The notes under the pieces are model-generated. The model searched no databases. It was not told where the DNA came from and worked only from the letters and a program-made list of their open reading frames with translations. A stretch of DNA of 57,587 nucleotides, from positions 1-57,587 of the forward strand of contig JAFGVK010000146.1 in assembly GCA_016938035.1 (NCBI GenBank), read 5' to 3'. The position numbers and the translations under genes are program-made. Shown one piece after another: positions 25,498 to 34,261 of this stretch (position 1 is its first letter; each line of letters opens with the position of its first letter). This DNA comes from Deltaproteobacteria bacterium (GTDB lineage Bacteria; Myxococcota_A; UBA796; GCA-2862545).

Positions 25498-26892
25498 ATG
25501 AGCACCAGCCCCAGAGTCCTGGTAGTGGATGATGATCGCGCCGTGCGGAGCGTGCTCAGCGTCAACCTTCGCAAGCACGGGATGACCGTGTCCCTCGCTG
25601 AGGACGCGCATCAGGCCCTGGAGCACCTGCGCACCCACCCCTGTGACCTGGTGCTCACCGACCACAAGATGCCCGGTCCCAGCGGGCTGGAGCTGCTGGA
25701 GCAGGTGCGACGCACCTGGCCGTCGCTGCCCCTCGTGATGATGACCGGCTACGGCTCGGTGGAGGACGCGGTCCAGGCGATGAAGCTAGGCGCCGCGGAT
25801 TACCTCATCAAGCCGGTGGAGCGGGACGAGCTGTTGATCGTCATCGATCGGGTGCTGGAGCAGCGAGCGCTCCGTGCTGAGGTCAGCCAGCTCAGGCAGG
25901 AGGTCACGGAGCGCTACGGCTTCGAGAACCTGATCGGCACCTCCACCGCGATGCTCGCGCTGTATCAGGACCTCCAGGCGGTGGCCGACACCTCGGCGAC
26001 CGTGCTGATCCAGGGGCAGACCGGAACGGGGAAGGAGCTTATCGCGCACGCGATCCACTACCGGAGCCAGCGCGCTCAGGGTGCCTTCGTCCGCATCAAC
26101 TGCGCCGCCATCCCCGAGGCCCTCCTAGAGAGCGAGCTGTTCGGCCACGAGAAGGGCTCCTTCTCCGGAGCGATTCGGCAGCACATCGGAAAGTTTGAGG
26201 CCGCGGACGGCGGCACGATCCTGCTGGACGAGATCGGCGAGATCCACCCCAACGTGCAGGCGAAGCTGCTCAGGGTCCTGGAGAACGGCGAATTCCAGCG
26301 GGTTGGGGGACGTTCAACACACCAGACCGATGTGCGGATGATCGCCTCCACCAACAGAGACCTCGGCAGAGAGGTCGCGGAGGGGAGGTTTCGCGAGGAC
26401 CTCTACTATCGCCTGCACGTGATCACCCTCCAGCTCCCGCCGCTGCTGGATCGTGAGGGGGACATCCCGCTGTTGGTGGAGCATTTCGTGGAGAAGTACG
26501 CCCGCGCCCATGGGCGGCCGGTCCCGCGCGTGTCGCGTGCCTCCCTCGCCGCGCTGGAGCGGTATCCCTGGCCAGGCAACGTCCGCCAGCTCCAGCACCA
26601 CATCGAGCGGGCGCTGATCCTGTCGCGGGGTGCAGACCCGCTGGAAATCCCCCTCCCCCACGACGCACCGGTGATGTCTGCACGGGAGCCCGAGGTCGGC
26701 GCCCTGCCTCCCCGCGGGGTGTCGCTGCAGGACGCCCTCGCGGAGCACGAGCGGAGGATCCTCATCGAGGCGCTGGAGGAGGCCGGCGGCGTGCAGGCAC
26801 AGGCGGCAAAGAGGCTCGGGTTATCTAGATCGAATCTAAACTATCGCATACACCGACTCGGTATCGAGCTGAAGTCACTCCAGTTTGGCTGA
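25498..26892 (+). CDS. NtrC-family response regulator (REC-AAA+-Fis) with variant GAFTGA loop
   Basis: A 464-residue regulator. Receiver domain at about 6-120: acidic D11-D13, phospho-accepting D55 (LTDHKMPG), T83 and K105. AAA+ domain at about 145-380: Walker A GQTGTGKE at 173-180, Walker B ILLDEIGE at 241-248, and FREDLYYRL. Fis-type helix-turn-helix at about 425-460 (AAKRLGLSRSNLNYRI). Such proteins drive transcription by sigma-54 RNA polymerase after phosphorylation by a histidine kinase. The loop that touches sigma-54 is GSFSGA (220-225) instead of GAFTGA. No histidine kinase gene lies beside it; its target genes are unknown. Confidence 0.93.
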   Translation: MSTSPRVLVVDDDRAVRSVLSVNLRKHGMTVSLAEDAHQALEHLRTHPCDLVLTDHKMPGPSGLELLEQVRRTWPSLPLVMMTGYGSVEDAVQAMKLGAADYLIKPVERDELLIVIDRVLEQRALRAEVSQLRQEVTERYGFENLIGTSTAMLALYQDLQAVADTSATVLIQGQTGTGKELIAHAIHYRSQRAQGAFVRINCAAIPEALLESELFGHEKGSFSGAIRQHIGKFEAADGGTILLDEIGEIHPNVQAKLLRVLENGEFQRVGGRSTHQTDVRMIASTNRDLGREVAEGRFREDLYYRLHVITLQLPPLLDREGDIPLLVEHFVEKYARAHGRPVPRVSRASLAALERYPWPGNVRQLQHHIERALILSRGADPLEIPLPHDAPVMSAREPEVGALPPRGVSLQDALAEHERRILIEALEEAGGVQAQAAKRLGLSRSNLNYRIHRLGIELKSLQFG

Positions 26893-26897
26893 GGCGC

Positions 26898-27215
26898 TCA
26901 CTCCCAGGTGGACGGCGCGTAGAGCGCCCAGATCTCCTCGCAGCTCAGGCTGGCCAGCTCCTCCCTCGCGACCTCACAGGTGTCCAGCCCCAGCTCCAGC
27001 TCGCGGGAGGTGATCACCGTGGTGAGATCGCTCCAGTCGCCCCTGCAGGTGCGCACGTAGTCCTCCTCGCTCTGCGACCCCAGATCGGCCCATGTGTGGT
27101 CGCTCGCCCCACACGCGGTGAGCGAGTCCCCCACCTCCACACACAGCTCCTCACAGCGATCCCACAGCAGACCGCGAAACCCTTCCGAGCAGCCGAGGAG
27201 CACCAGCAGCCACAT
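26898..27215 (-). CDS. Small Cys-rich lipoprotein
   Basis: A 105-residue protein. Seen: a very short lipoprotein signal (MWLLVLLGCSEGF) with lipobox L-L-G-C, then a mature domain with about six Cys (CEELC, TACGA, TCRGD, DTCEVA, LSCEE) spaced as if forming disulfides. No known family is recognised. The frame continues upstream through the tRNA-Phe gene, which is not coding. ATG 27215 follows a GGAG. It lies directly after the tRNA-Phe terminator and converges on the response regulator gene with five bases between the stops. Confidence 0.65.
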   Translation of the reverse strand: MWLLVLLGCSEGFRGLLWDRCEELCVEVGDSLTACGASDHTWADLGSQSEEDYVRTCRGDWSDLTTVITSRELELGLDTCEVAREELASLSCEEIWALYAPSTWE

Positions 27216-27261
27216 TCCAACTCCCAGCCAGGGGGACCACACGGAGCCTAACCCACACACG

Positions 27262-27304
27262 AAAAAAAAGAGCCCGCCGAGTCGTGAGACGTCGAAGCGG
27301 GCTC
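27262..27304 (-). terminator. Rho-independent terminator after tRNA-Phe
   Basis: Minus strand: GAGCCCGC and GCGGGCTC arms (8 bases, perfect) with a 19-base loop, followed by eight T. It lies 13 bases after the tRNA-Phe 3' end. Confidence 0.85.
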
Positions 27305-27316
27305 TTGAAGATGGGG

Positions 27317-27389
27317 TGGCCAGAGACGGATTTGAACCGCCGACACAGGGATTTTCAGTCCCCTGCTCTACCAACTGAGCTACCCGGCC
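27317..27389 (-). tRNA. tRNA-Phe (GAA)
   Basis: 73 bases that fold as a complete cloverleaf: acceptor stem GGCCGGG pairing with the 3' TCTGGCC, a D arm with AGCTCAGTTGGTAGAGC, anticodon loop CTGAAAA giving anticodon GAA, and a T arm with GGTTCAAATCC. The 3' CCA is not encoded. It has its own promoter and terminator. Confidence 0.96.
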
Positions 27390-27428
27390 GTGGGGTCGCT
27401 GCCGGAGCATCGCTCCGTCAACGGGTCT

Positions 27429-27457
27429 CTATTATCCAGACCCTCGCGGAGCGTCAA
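27429..27457 (-). promoter_or_regulatory. Sigma-70 promoter of tRNA-Phe
   Basis: Minus strand TTGACG, a 17-base spacer, TAATAG: close to consensus in a GC-rich genome. It lies about 40 bases upstream of the tRNA and overlaps the last codons of the DUF2752 gene. Confidence 0.7.
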
Positions 27458-27846
27458 GGCGTATGTGTGGGAGGAGATCGCCTCGCCCTGGGACGGCTCC
27501 ACGGGAGCTGCACCGAGGGCCCGCGGACCATCCGCGCCAGGCGGTACGGCACCTGCCCTACGATCGCCACGAAGATGAAGGGCCCCAGCGGGTGGAGCCT
27601 CACGCTGTCCCAGAGCTGTCCGTGGACCAGGAAGGAGATGCTCCTGGTGAGGCCACAGCCAGGACAGGAGTAGCCCGTGGTGATGCGGAACACGCAGAGC
27701 GTGGGCACCTCCCACCCGAACAGGCTGACCGAGGTGGCGCTGGGGTCGGCCAGGGCGGCTGTGACCAAGATCACCATCCCCAGCGAGAACACCACCGCCT
27801 CGCGGAACCACCACGCGGAGAACAACCAGCGCGGGCCGCTCACCAC
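27454..27846 (-). CDS. DUF2752 membrane protein
   Basis: A 130-residue protein with two or three hydrophobic segments (VVFSLGMVILVTAALA; PLGPFIFVAIVGQV). Its signature is C-P-G-C-G-L-T-R followed by H-G-x-L-W-D-S-V-R-x-H-P, the hallmark of DUF2752, a family of small membrane proteins of unknown role. The C-terminus is basic. Tandem GTG codons at 27846 and 27843 are possible starts, after a GGGGGC-AGG region, and overlap the mazG-like stop. It is the last gene of the acpP-rib-nusB run. Confidence 0.8.
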   Translation of the reverse strand: MVSGPRWLFSAWWFREAVVFSLGMVILVTAALADPSATSVSLFGWEVPTLCVFRITTGYSCPGCGLTRSISFLVHGQLWDSVRLHPLGPFIFVAIVGQVPYRLARMVRGPSVQLPWSRPRARRSPPTHTP

Positions 27847-28127
27847 CTGCCCCCGTCCCGCGCCTCGTACTTTGACACCGCCCCCTCCAGCGCATCCCCC
27901 AGGTCCACCTCCGCCTGGTTCGCGATGCAGGTCAGGATGAAGAGCACGTCGCCCAGCTCATCGCGCAGGGCACGCTCCGCCTCCGAGTCCTTCTTGCGCT
28001 TGGAGCCGTGCCTGTGGTTGAGCTCCCGCGACAACTCGCCCACCTCCTCGGTCAGGCGCGCGAGCAGCGCGAGGGGCTCCCAGTAGCCGCCGTTCGCCTG
28101 AATCCAGGCGTCGACCCGCGCCTGCAT
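27840..28127 (-). CDS. MazG-like nucleotide pyrophosphohydrolase
   Basis: A 95-residue single-domain protein of the MazG/all-alpha NTP pyrophosphohydrolase superfamily, which removes non-canonical or excess NTPs. Seen: E-E-V-G-E-L-S-R-E (metal-binding EExxE-type motif) and D-E-L-G-D-V-L-F (ExxD motif) on helices. It is half the length of classic MazG, as is normal for single-domain members. ATG 28127 has GGTGGAG at a suitable distance; GTG 28142 is an alternative. It lies 16 bases after nusB and its stop overlaps the DUF2752 start. Confidence 0.85.
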   Translation of the reverse strand: MQARVDAWIQANGGYWEPLALLARLTEEVGELSRELNHRHGSKRKKDSEAERALRDELGDVLFILTCIANQAEVDLGDALEGAVSKYEARDGGRW

Positions 28128-28143
28128 CGCCGTGGACTCCACC

Positions 28144-28608
28144 TTAGCGCCCCTTGCGCCGGGACTTACCCCCGCGGGGCGCGACCCGGTCCAGGTTGCG
28201 GGCGATCCGGTCGACGATCCCATTGACGAAGGCCCTGGACTCGGCGGTGCCGAAGCGCTTGGCCAGCTCGATCGCCTCGTTGATCACCACCGTACCGGGG
28301 ATGTCCTCCAGGGCGATCAGCTCGTACACCGCCAGGCGGAGCACGTTGCGATCCACCGCGGGCATGCGGACCAGCCGCCAGTTGGTGGAGCTGCCCTCGA
28401 TGAGCCCGTCGATCTCGTCCCTGCGCTCGATCACGCCGAAGGCGAGCCCCTGCGCGAACTCGATCTCCTCACTCCCCGGAGGGTCCTCCCCCAGCAGGTC
28501 CGAGCTGGACCAGACCGCGCTAAGGGCGTCACCTATGGACCCGCCGGACAGGTCCGCCATGTAGAGCGCCTGGAGCGCATAGCCCCTGGCGAGGCGCCTT
28601 GAGCCCAT
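28144..28608 (-). CDS. nusB: Transcription antitermination factor NusB
   Basis: A 154-residue all-helical RNA-binding protein that joins NusE (S10) in antitermination on rRNA operons. Seen: N-terminal RRLARGYALQALYM, the central VDRNVLRLAVYEL, and the C-terminal VINEAIELAKRFG ... FVNGIVDRIAR blocks, all diagnostic. The tail is basic. Its ATG (28608) overlaps the ribH stop as ATGA. The ribH-nusB pairing is common in bacteria. Confidence 0.96.
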   Translation of the reverse strand: MGSRRLARGYALQALYMADLSGGSIGDALSAVWSSSDLLGEDPPGSEEIEFAQGLAFGVIERRDEIDGLIEGSSTNWRLVRMPAVDRNVLRLAVYELIALEDIPGTVVINEAIELAKRFGTAESRAFVNGIVDRIARNLDRVAPRGGKSRRKGR

Positions 28609-29081
28609 CAAGCCCCCATGACCTGCATCAGCGAGGCCATCTCCAGCGCGGTAATTCCCGCGTCAAAGCCCTTGTTACCCGACTTGGTGCCGGCCCGATC
28701 CACCGCCTGCTCCACCGTGTCGGTGGTGAGCACACCAAAGATCACAGGGACCCCGGTGTTGAGCGACGCGTGCGCGACGCCCTTGGAGACCTCCGCGGCC
28801 ACATAGTCGAAGTGGGGGGTAGATCCACGAATCACGGCCCCGAGGCTGATCACCGCCGCGTACTTTCCGGAGGCGGCGGCGCGCTGGCTCACCAGAGGGA
28901 TCTCGAAGGCCCCGGGCACCCAGATCAGATCCACGCGCTCATCCGGCTGGATTCCGTGGCGCCGGAGCGCGTCCTCGCACCCCTCGATCAGGCGACCGAC
29001 GATAAAATCGTTGAAGCGAGACGCGACGATGGCGAAGCGTCCCCCCGGATCGACGAGCTGTCCTTCTACGACCTTTGCCAA
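28608..29081 (-). CDS. ribH: 6,7-dimethyl-8-ribityllumazine synthase RibH
   Basis: A 157-residue enzyme that condenses the dihydroxybutanone phosphate made by RibB with the pyrimidine made by RibD to give lumazine, the last intermediate before riboflavin. Seen: [22 protein letters not shown], the [14 protein letters not shown] block with catalytic His, and the [12 protein letters not shown] strand. Length is normal. It starts with TTG after GGGAGG. An 86-base gap with a GGGC/GCCC hairpin separates it from ribB. Confidence 0.96.
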   Translation of the reverse strand: MAKVVEGQLVDPGGRFAIVASRFNDFIVGRLIEGCEDALRRHGIQPDERVDLIWVPGAFEIPLVSQRAAASGKYAAVISLGAVIRGSTPHFDYVAAEVSKGVAHASLNTGVPVIFGVLTTDTVEQAVDRAGTKSGNKGFDAGITALEMASLMQVMGA

Positions 29082-29167
29082 AGCGGCCTCCCTGTTTCAC
29101 AGATCACGGTGCGGCGAGCGCCGCCAATAACACGGGCGCAGCCCGTGGGGCATCGCGCGGCGCGGGA

Positions 29168-30322
29168 TCACACCTCTAGGGTGATCCGCTCCACAATCTG
29201 CAGCCCGTAGGCGTCCAGCCCCACGAGGTTACGGTGCGAGCGCTGGAGGAGTCGGATCTGGTTCAACCCCAGATCGCGGAGGATCTGTGCGCCAGTGCCC
29301 ACGTCGCGCAGCGCCTCGGCCTGCGCCTGCTGCGCCTCAGAGCCCACCCCGCCGAAGGCCTGGGCGAAATCCCCCGCCAAGTGCTCCCGGCTCACCCCGC
29401 CCAGGTGCATGAAGACGATCACCCCCGCCCCCTGCTCCACGACGCGCTGCATCGACGCGAGCACCCCAGGCGCCCACTCCGGCGAGGCGGGGTCGAGGAA
29501 GGCCCACGGCGGCGGGGCGAGGCGGACCCTCGCGAGGGTGGGCTCCGGGCCGGGATCTCCGTACCACAGGGCCATGTGGAGGCCGACCGTCCCGACGCTC
29601 TCGTAGAGGCGCGTGCGCCAGCGCCCCAGGCGTGGGACCTCCAGGTGCCCCTCCGAGACCCGGCGCACCACCCGCTCCCGCGCCATGCGGTACTTGATGA
29701 TGTCGGCCACAGAGAGCATCCGGACCCTGTGCCGCTCCCCGAAGGCGATGAGGTCGGGCACCCGCGCCATCGACCCGTCGTCGTTCATCACCTCGCAGAT
29801 CACCCCCGCGGGCTTGAGCCCTGCCAGCCTGGCGAGGTCTACCGAGCCCTCAGTCTGCCCCACACGCTCCAGCACCCCGCCATCACGGGCCTTGAGGGGG
29901 AACATATGCCCCGGAGACACCAGATCCTGCGGGCCGGAGGCCTCGTCGAGCGCCACCAGGATGGTGTGGGCCCTGTCAGCGGCTGAGATGCCGGTGGACA
30001 CGCCCTCGCGGGCCTCGACCGACACGGTGAAGGCCGTGCCAAAGGCGGACTGGTTGTTGCTCGACATCATCGGGAGACCGAGCTGCTGGATCCGCTCCCC
30101 GGTGAGCGTGAGGCAGATCAGGCCCCTGCCGTGGGTGGCCATAAAGTTGATCGCCTCGGGGGTGACCAGCTCAGCGGCCATCACCAGATCCCCCTCGTTC
30201 TCGCGATCCTCGTCGTCGGTGAGGATCACCATCCGACCTTGGCGGAGGTCCGCGAGCGCGGCCTCCACCCGGAGGACAGGGTCCGAACGCATCACCGAAA
30301 ACTCACTTTCATTCGTATTCAT
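29168..30322 (-). CDS. ribB: 3,4-dihydroxy-2-butanone 4-phosphate synthase with degenerate GTP cyclohydrolase II domain
   Basis: A 384-residue protein laid out like RibBA. The N-terminal RibB domain (about 12-215) is intact: DDEDRENEGDLVMAAE metal site, GRGLICL, and a D-x-x-S-P-G-H-M-F-P-L motif, so it should make dihydroxybutanone phosphate from ribulose 5-phosphate. The C-terminal domain (about 220-384) keeps the late fold (VGTGAQILRDLG, GLDAYGL) but lacks the H-S-E-C-L-T-G-D ... R-C-D-C zinc/active-site block (here RVRLAPPPWAFLDP) and the E-G-R-G-I-G-L segment. It therefore resembles RibBX proteins, with no GTP cyclohydrolase II activity expected. Its ATG overlaps the ribE stop. Confidence 0.92.
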   Translation of the reverse strand: MNTNESEFSVMRSDPVLRVEAALADLRQGRMVILTDDEDRENEGDLVMAAELVTPEAINFMATHGRGLICLTLTGERIQQLGLPMMSSNNQSAFGTAFTVSVEAREGVSTGISAADRAHTILVALDEASGPQDLVSPGHMFPLKARDGGVLERVGQTEGSVDLARLAGLKPAGVICEVMNDDGSMARVPDLIAFGERHRVRMLSVADIIKYRMARERVVRRVSEGHLEVPRLGRWRTRLYESVGTVGLHMALWYGDPGPEPTLARVRLAPPPWAFLDPASPEWAPGVLASMQRVVEQGAGVIVFMHLGGVSREHLAGDFAQAFGGVGSEAQQAQAEALRDVGTGAQILRDLGLNQIRLLQRSHRNLVGLDAYGLQIVERITLEV

Positions 30323-30963
30323 CGCAAATACCCACCGCGGGCCAACGCGTCCATGGTGACATCACCGCGGCGCGCGTCAGCGCCAAAAAGTCGCTCTAGA
30401 TAACGGGCCAGCACGTCGACCTCGACGTTGAGCCGATCTCCGGCCCTCAGCGCCGCGAGGTGCGTGACCGCCCCGGTGTGGGGGATGAGGTTCACCCTGA
30501 TCGCGGAGCCGCGCACCTCGTTGACGGTGAGGCTCACCCCGTCGAGGCAGATCGAGCCCTTCGCGGCCACATAGCGCTCCAGGTCCCGCGGCACCTCTAC
30601 CCACAGGACCACGCTCTCGCGCTCGATGGTGCTTCGCTGCACCCGGCCCACCCCGTCGACGTGCCCCTGCACCAGGTGGCCGTCCAGCCGGCCGCCCAGG
30701 CGCATCGCCCGCTCCAGGTGCAGGGCCGCGCCGGGCCGGAGCCCTCCCAGGGTGGTGTGCTCCACCGTCTCGCGCGCCGCGGTCACCGAGAAGCGATCGG
30801 CGCCCACCGACTCCACGGTGAGGCAGGCGCCGTTCACCGCGATGGAGTCGCCGATCTTCACCTCGCCGAGCGGGAGCCCTGTGCGGATCTCCAGCACCAC
30901 CCCGCTCCCGAGGGGGCGCACAGCCGCCAGCGTACCGGCGTCCTCTACCAGTCCCGTGAACAT
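30319..30963 (-). CDS. ribE: Riboflavin synthase, alpha-subunit type
   Basis: A 214-residue enzyme that dismutates two lumazine molecules to riboflavin. Seen: N-terminal MFTGLVED and two homologous lumazine-binding halves, the first with VNGACLTV and GHLVQGHVDGVG, the second with LDGVSLTVN and IPHTGAVT. The C-terminal extension is basic. The start overlaps the ribD stop; the stop overlaps ribB. Confidence 0.96.
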   Translation of the reverse strand: MFTGLVEDAGTLAAVRPLGSGVVLEIRTGLPLGEVKIGDSIAVNGACLTVESVGADRFSVTAARETVEHTTLGGLRPGAALHLERAMRLGGRLDGHLVQGHVDGVGRVQRSTIERESVVLWVEVPRDLERYVAAKGSICLDGVSLTVNEVRGSAIRVNLIPHTGAVTHLAALRAGDRLNVEVDVLARYLERLFGADARRGDVTMDALARGGYLR

Positions 30964-32045
30964 CAGACCTCCAGCCGGTGCTTGACCCGCCAGCGGAGCA
31001 GGGCCCCTTCGCCGAGGGGCTCCACCACGAGTCCATACAGCCTGACCGCCGCGGCGAGCTCGGGGATCGGCGGCCCGCCGATCCAGGGTCGGCCGCCGGG
31101 GATCAGCACACCCCCGAGGTAGAGCAGGAGGTGATCCACCAAGCCCGCGTCAAAGAGGGACCTGTGGACCAGCCCCCCGCCCTCGACCAGCACCCTGTGC
31201 AGGCCGCGACCGGCCACCACGCGGAGCGCCGCCTCGATGTCGACCCCCCCCTCCCCTCTGGGGATCCGCACCACGTCCGCGTCGAGGGCGCGCGCGGGGG
31301 CGTCCTCTGCGGTGAGGATCAGGGCGCGCCGCGTGGAGCGGAGGAGCGCCGCGTCCGCGGGGATACGCAGCTCGGAGTCGAGCACTACCGGGACCGGATC
31401 CACCCCCTGCTGTACCCTGCAGGTCAGGCGGGGGTCATCGGCGAGCACCGTCCCAATCCCCACCAGGATCGCGTCGTGGGTCCCCCGCAGGGCGTTGCTA
31501 TGGGCGCGCGCCTCGGGGCCAGTGATCCACTGGCTCTCCCCTGCGGCGGTGGCGATCCTGCCGTCCGCCGAGACGCCAGCCTTGCAGGTTACCAGCGGCA
31601 GCCCGTGGGAGATCGCCCTGGTGAAGCCCCCCACGACCTCGGCGCAGGCCTCGGCGCGCACCCCCAGCGCCACCTCCACGCCCGCGTGCCGGAGGATCTC
31701 CAGCCCCTTCCCCTGCATAGGCGGAAACGGGTCCTCGATGCCTGCCACCACCCTGCTCAGGCCCGCGGCGAGGATCGCGTCGGTGCAGGGGGGGTTCTTG
31801 CCGTGGTGGCAGCAGGGCTCCAGGGTGACGTACATGGTGGCGCCCTGCAGATCGTGCCCCGCCGCCCTCGCGGCCTCCAGCGCGACCACCTCCGCGTGGG
31901 CCCCTCCCGCCGGGCGGGTCCAGCCCGCGCCTAGCAGCTCGCCGTCGCGCACGACCACGGCCCCTACGCTGGGGTTGGGGGCGGTCTGTCCCACCCCCTG
32001 CCGCGCCAGCGACAGGGCGAGGTCCATCCACCTGCCGTCGCTCAT
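30963..32045 (-). CDS. ribD: Bifunctional deaminase/reductase RibD
   Basis: A 360-residue enzyme for the second and third steps of riboflavin synthesis. Deaminase half (about 1-145): GGAHAEVVAL with H-A-E zinc ligand and catalytic Glu, and the TLEPCCHHGKNPPCTDAI zinc site. Reductase half (about 150-360): VTCKAGVSADGRIATA, the G-T-V-L-A-D-D-P-R-L-T segment and VLVEGGGLVH. Both halves look intact. Its ATG overlaps the nrdR stop. Confidence 0.96.
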   Translation of the reverse strand: MSDGRWMDLALSLARQGVGQTAPNPSVGAVVVRDGELLGAGWTRPAGGAHAEVVALEAARAAGHDLQGATMYVTLEPCCHHGKNPPCTDAILAAGLSRVVAGIEDPFPPMQGKGLEILRHAGVEVALGVRAEACAEVVGGFTRAISHGLPLVTCKAGVSADGRIATAAGESQWITGPEARAHSNALRGTHDAILVGIGTVLADDPRLTCRVQQGVDPVPVVLDSELRIPADAALLRSTRRALILTAEDAPARALDADVVRIPRGEGGVDIEAALRVVAGRGLHRVLVEGGGLVHRSLFDAGLVDHLLLYLGGVLIPGGRPWIGGPPIPELAAAVRLYGLVVEPLGEGALLRWRVKHRLEV

Positions 32046-32476
32046 CGCTCTCCCCGGATCGCCTGGAGGAAATGCTCCACCGTCTCAAACTCCTGATACA
32101 CACTAGCAAAGCGAAGCCACGCCACCTCGTCCGCCTCGCGGAGCGCGTCGAGCACATGCCGACCAACCTCGCGGGCGGGCACCTCGCTCTCGCCCTCCAG
32201 CTCCACCTCCACCCGGCGCAGCACCTCGTGCTGTACGTCGGCGGACACAGGCCGCTTCCTGCAGGCGAGCTGGATGCCCCGCAGCACCTTGTCGCTGGAG
32301 AAGGGCTCCCTGCTCCCGTCCTTCTTGACCACCCAGGGGAGCCTGCGCTCCAGGCGCTCGTAGGTGGTGAAGCGCTGCCCGCACGAGGTGCAGTGCCTGC
32401 GCCTGCGCACCGCGTCGGGCGCGGCCCTGCTGTCCACCACCTTGGTGTCCGGGTTCTGGCAGTATGGGCACATCAT
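32042..32476 (-). CDS. nrdR: Transcriptional repressor NrdR
   Basis: A 144-residue zinc/ATP-cone regulator that represses ribonucleotide reductase genes in response to nucleotide levels. Seen: N-terminal zinc ribbon (CPYC ... HCTSCGQRFTTYER), the VKKDGSREPFSSDKV ATP-cone start, and the FASVYQEF block. Its start overlaps the glyA stop. The glyA-nrdR-ribD order is a widely conserved arrangement. Confidence 0.97.
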   Translation of the reverse strand: MMCPYCQNPDTKVVDSRAAPDAVRRRRHCTSCGQRFTTYERLERRLPWVVKKDGSREPFSSDKVLRGIQLACRKRPVSADVQHEVLRRVEVELEGESEVPAREVGRHVLDALREADEVAWLRFASVYQEFETVEHFLQAIRGER

Positions 32477-33723
32477 CAGTCGAGGAGCCCCTCGGGGTAG
32501 ATCGGGTGCCGGCCACAGAGCTCCTGCACCTGCCCGCGCACCGCGGCGATCACCTCGGGCTTGTCGGCACCGTAGAGCACATCGGCGATCCAGTCCCCGA
32601 TCTGCACCGCGTCCGCGCGCCCCATCCCCCTGGTGGTGAGGGCGGGGGTCCCGATCCGGATGCCGCTCGCCACGAAGGGGGAGCGCTGCTCGCCGGGGAC
32701 GGTGTTCTTGTTCACGGTGATCGCGGCCCTACCCAGCGCCTCCTCCGCATCCTTTCCGGAGATCAGCGCGCCGAGGTCCAGGAGCATCAGGTGGTTGTCC
32801 GTGCCGTCCGACACCAGCTTCAGGCCCCGCTCCATGAGCTGAGCCGCCATCGCCTGGGCGTTCTCGAGCACCTGCGCCTGGTACACCTTGAATTCGGGCT
32901 TGAGCGCCTCGCCGAAGGCCACCGCCTTGGCGGCGATGACGTGCTCCAGGGGCCCCCCCTGAGTGCCGGGGAACACCGCCTTGTTCATCGCGTTGGCCCA
33001 CTCGCGGTTTGCGAGGATCAGGCCCCCCCGCGGCCCCCGGAGGGTCTTGTGGGTGGTGGAGGTGACGAAGTCGCAGTGAGGCACCGGGCTGGGGTGGAGC
33101 CCGGTCGCGACCAGCCCGGCGATGTGGGCCATGTCCGCCAGCAGCACCGCGCCGACCTCATCTGCGATCTGGCGGAAGGCGGCGAAGTCGAGGGTGCGGG
33201 GGTAGGCGCTCGCGCCCACCACGATCAGCTGCGGCCGCTCGGCCAGCGCCAGCGCGCGCACCCTGTCCATGTCGATCCTGCCCGTGTCCACCTCGACCGA
33301 GTAGGCTACCGCCCTGTAGAGGAGGCCAGAGCTGTTGACCTGCGCCCCGTGGGTGAGGTGCCCGCCGTGGGACAGGTTGAGCCCCATCAGCGTGTCCCCG
33401 GGCTTGATCGCCGCGAGGTAGGCCGCGGCGTTGGCCTGCGCGCCGGAGTGGGGCTGGACGTTGGCCCCCACCGCCCCGAACAGCTCTTTGGCCCTGGCGC
33501 GCGCGATGGACTCGACCTGATCCACGTACTCGCACCCACCGTAGTAGCGCTTGCCGGGGAGCCCCTCAGCGTACTTGTTGGTGAGCACCGTCCCCATCGC
33601 CTGCATCACCGGGACCGAGGCGTAGTTCTCGGACGCGATGAGCTCCAGCTCATCCTGTTGACGGCGAAACTCACCGCGAATGGTGGCGAATACCTCGGGA
33701 TCCTGCTGGGCCAGCGCTCTCAT
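32476..33723 (-). CDS. glyA: Serine hydroxymethyltransferase GlyA
   Basis: A 415-residue PLP enzyme that converts serine and tetrahydrofolate to glycine and methylene-tetrahydrofolate. Seen: [10 protein letters not shown], the [15 protein letters not shown] block, [13 protein letters not shown], the PLP lysine in [15 protein letters not shown], and TGGPLE-type loop as [13 protein letters not shown]. Length is normal. AGGAGG lies seven bases before the ATG. A 97-base gap separates it from rpiB. Confidence 0.97.
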   Translation of the reverse strand: MRALAQQDPEVFATIRGEFRRQQDELELIASENYASVPVMQAMGTVLTNKYAEGLPGKRYYGGCEYVDQVESIARARAKELFGAVGANVQPHSGAQANAAAYLAAIKPGDTLMGLNLSHGGHLTHGAQVNSSGLLYRAVAYSVEVDTGRIDMDRVRALALAERPQLIVVGASAYPRTLDFAAFRQIADEVGAVLLADMAHIAGLVATGLHPSPVPHCDFVTSTTHKTLRGPRGGLILANREWANAMNKAVFPGTQGGPLEHVIAAKAVAFGEALKPEFKVYQAQVLENAQAMAAQLMERGLKLVSDGTDNHLMLLDLGALISGKDAEEALGRAAITVNKNTVPGEQRSPFVASGIRIGTPALTTRGMGRADAVQIGDWIADVLYGADKPEVIAAVRGQVQELCGRHPIYPEGLLD

Positions 33724-33820
33724 GGGGCCTCCTGAGACTCAGGTGAAGCGCCCTACTATCCGCGCCTCCGCGGTTGCGCCCCCCGGTCAGTCACAAGGCC
33801 CAGGCGCACCCCTGCGCGGC

Positions 33821-34252
33821 CTACCGAGGCTCCAGCTTGGCGAGTCGCCGCGCGTGGCGATCGCCCTCAAACTCCGCGCTCAGCCACGCCGACACGCAGG
33901 ACAGGGCGAGCTCCACCCCCACCACCCTGCCGCCGAGGCACAGCACCTGGGCGTCGTTGTGGACCGCCGCGAGCCGCGCTGAGTGGGGCTCTGAGACCAG
34001 CGCCGCGCGAAGGCCGGGGATCTTGTTGGCGGCGATGCTCATTCCGATCCCGGTGCCGCAGATCAGCAGGCCACGGCCGACCTCACCGCCCAGCACCGCG
34101 CGCCCCACCGCCTGCGCGTAGTCGGGGTAGTCCACCGAGTCAGAGGTGTGGGTGCCCAGGTCCACCACCTCATGCCCCGCCGCGCTGAGCAGGGGGAGCA
34201 GGGCCGTCTTCAGCCCGAGGCCGCCGTGATCGGCGCCGATCGCGATCTTCAT
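33821..34252 (-). CDS. rpiB: Ribose 5-phosphate isomerase B
   Basis: A 143-residue sugar isomerase interconverting ribose 5-phosphate and ribulose 5-phosphate; ribulose 5-phosphate is the RibB substrate encoded further along the same run. Seen: IAIGADHGG phosphate-binding start, VDYPDYAQAVG, and LLICGTGIGMSIAANK with the catalytic-type Cys. Nine bases separate it from acpP, so the two are in one transcript. Confidence 0.95.
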   Translation of the reverse strand: MKIAIGADHGGLGLKTALLPLLSAAGHEVVDLGTHTSDSVDYPDYAQAVGRAVLGGEVGRGLLICGTGIGMSIAANKIPGLRAALVSEPHSARLAAVHNDAQVLCLGGRVVGVELALSCVSAWLSAEFEGDRHARRLAKLEPR

Positions 34253-34261
34253 CGGGACCTC

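Noticed and set aside
27216..27410. Extension of the small lipoprotein upstream through tRNA-Phe
   Set aside because: Those residues are a translation of the tRNA (RVAQLVEQ-type peptide); the tRNA cloverleaf and the internal ATG with lipobox explain the region.
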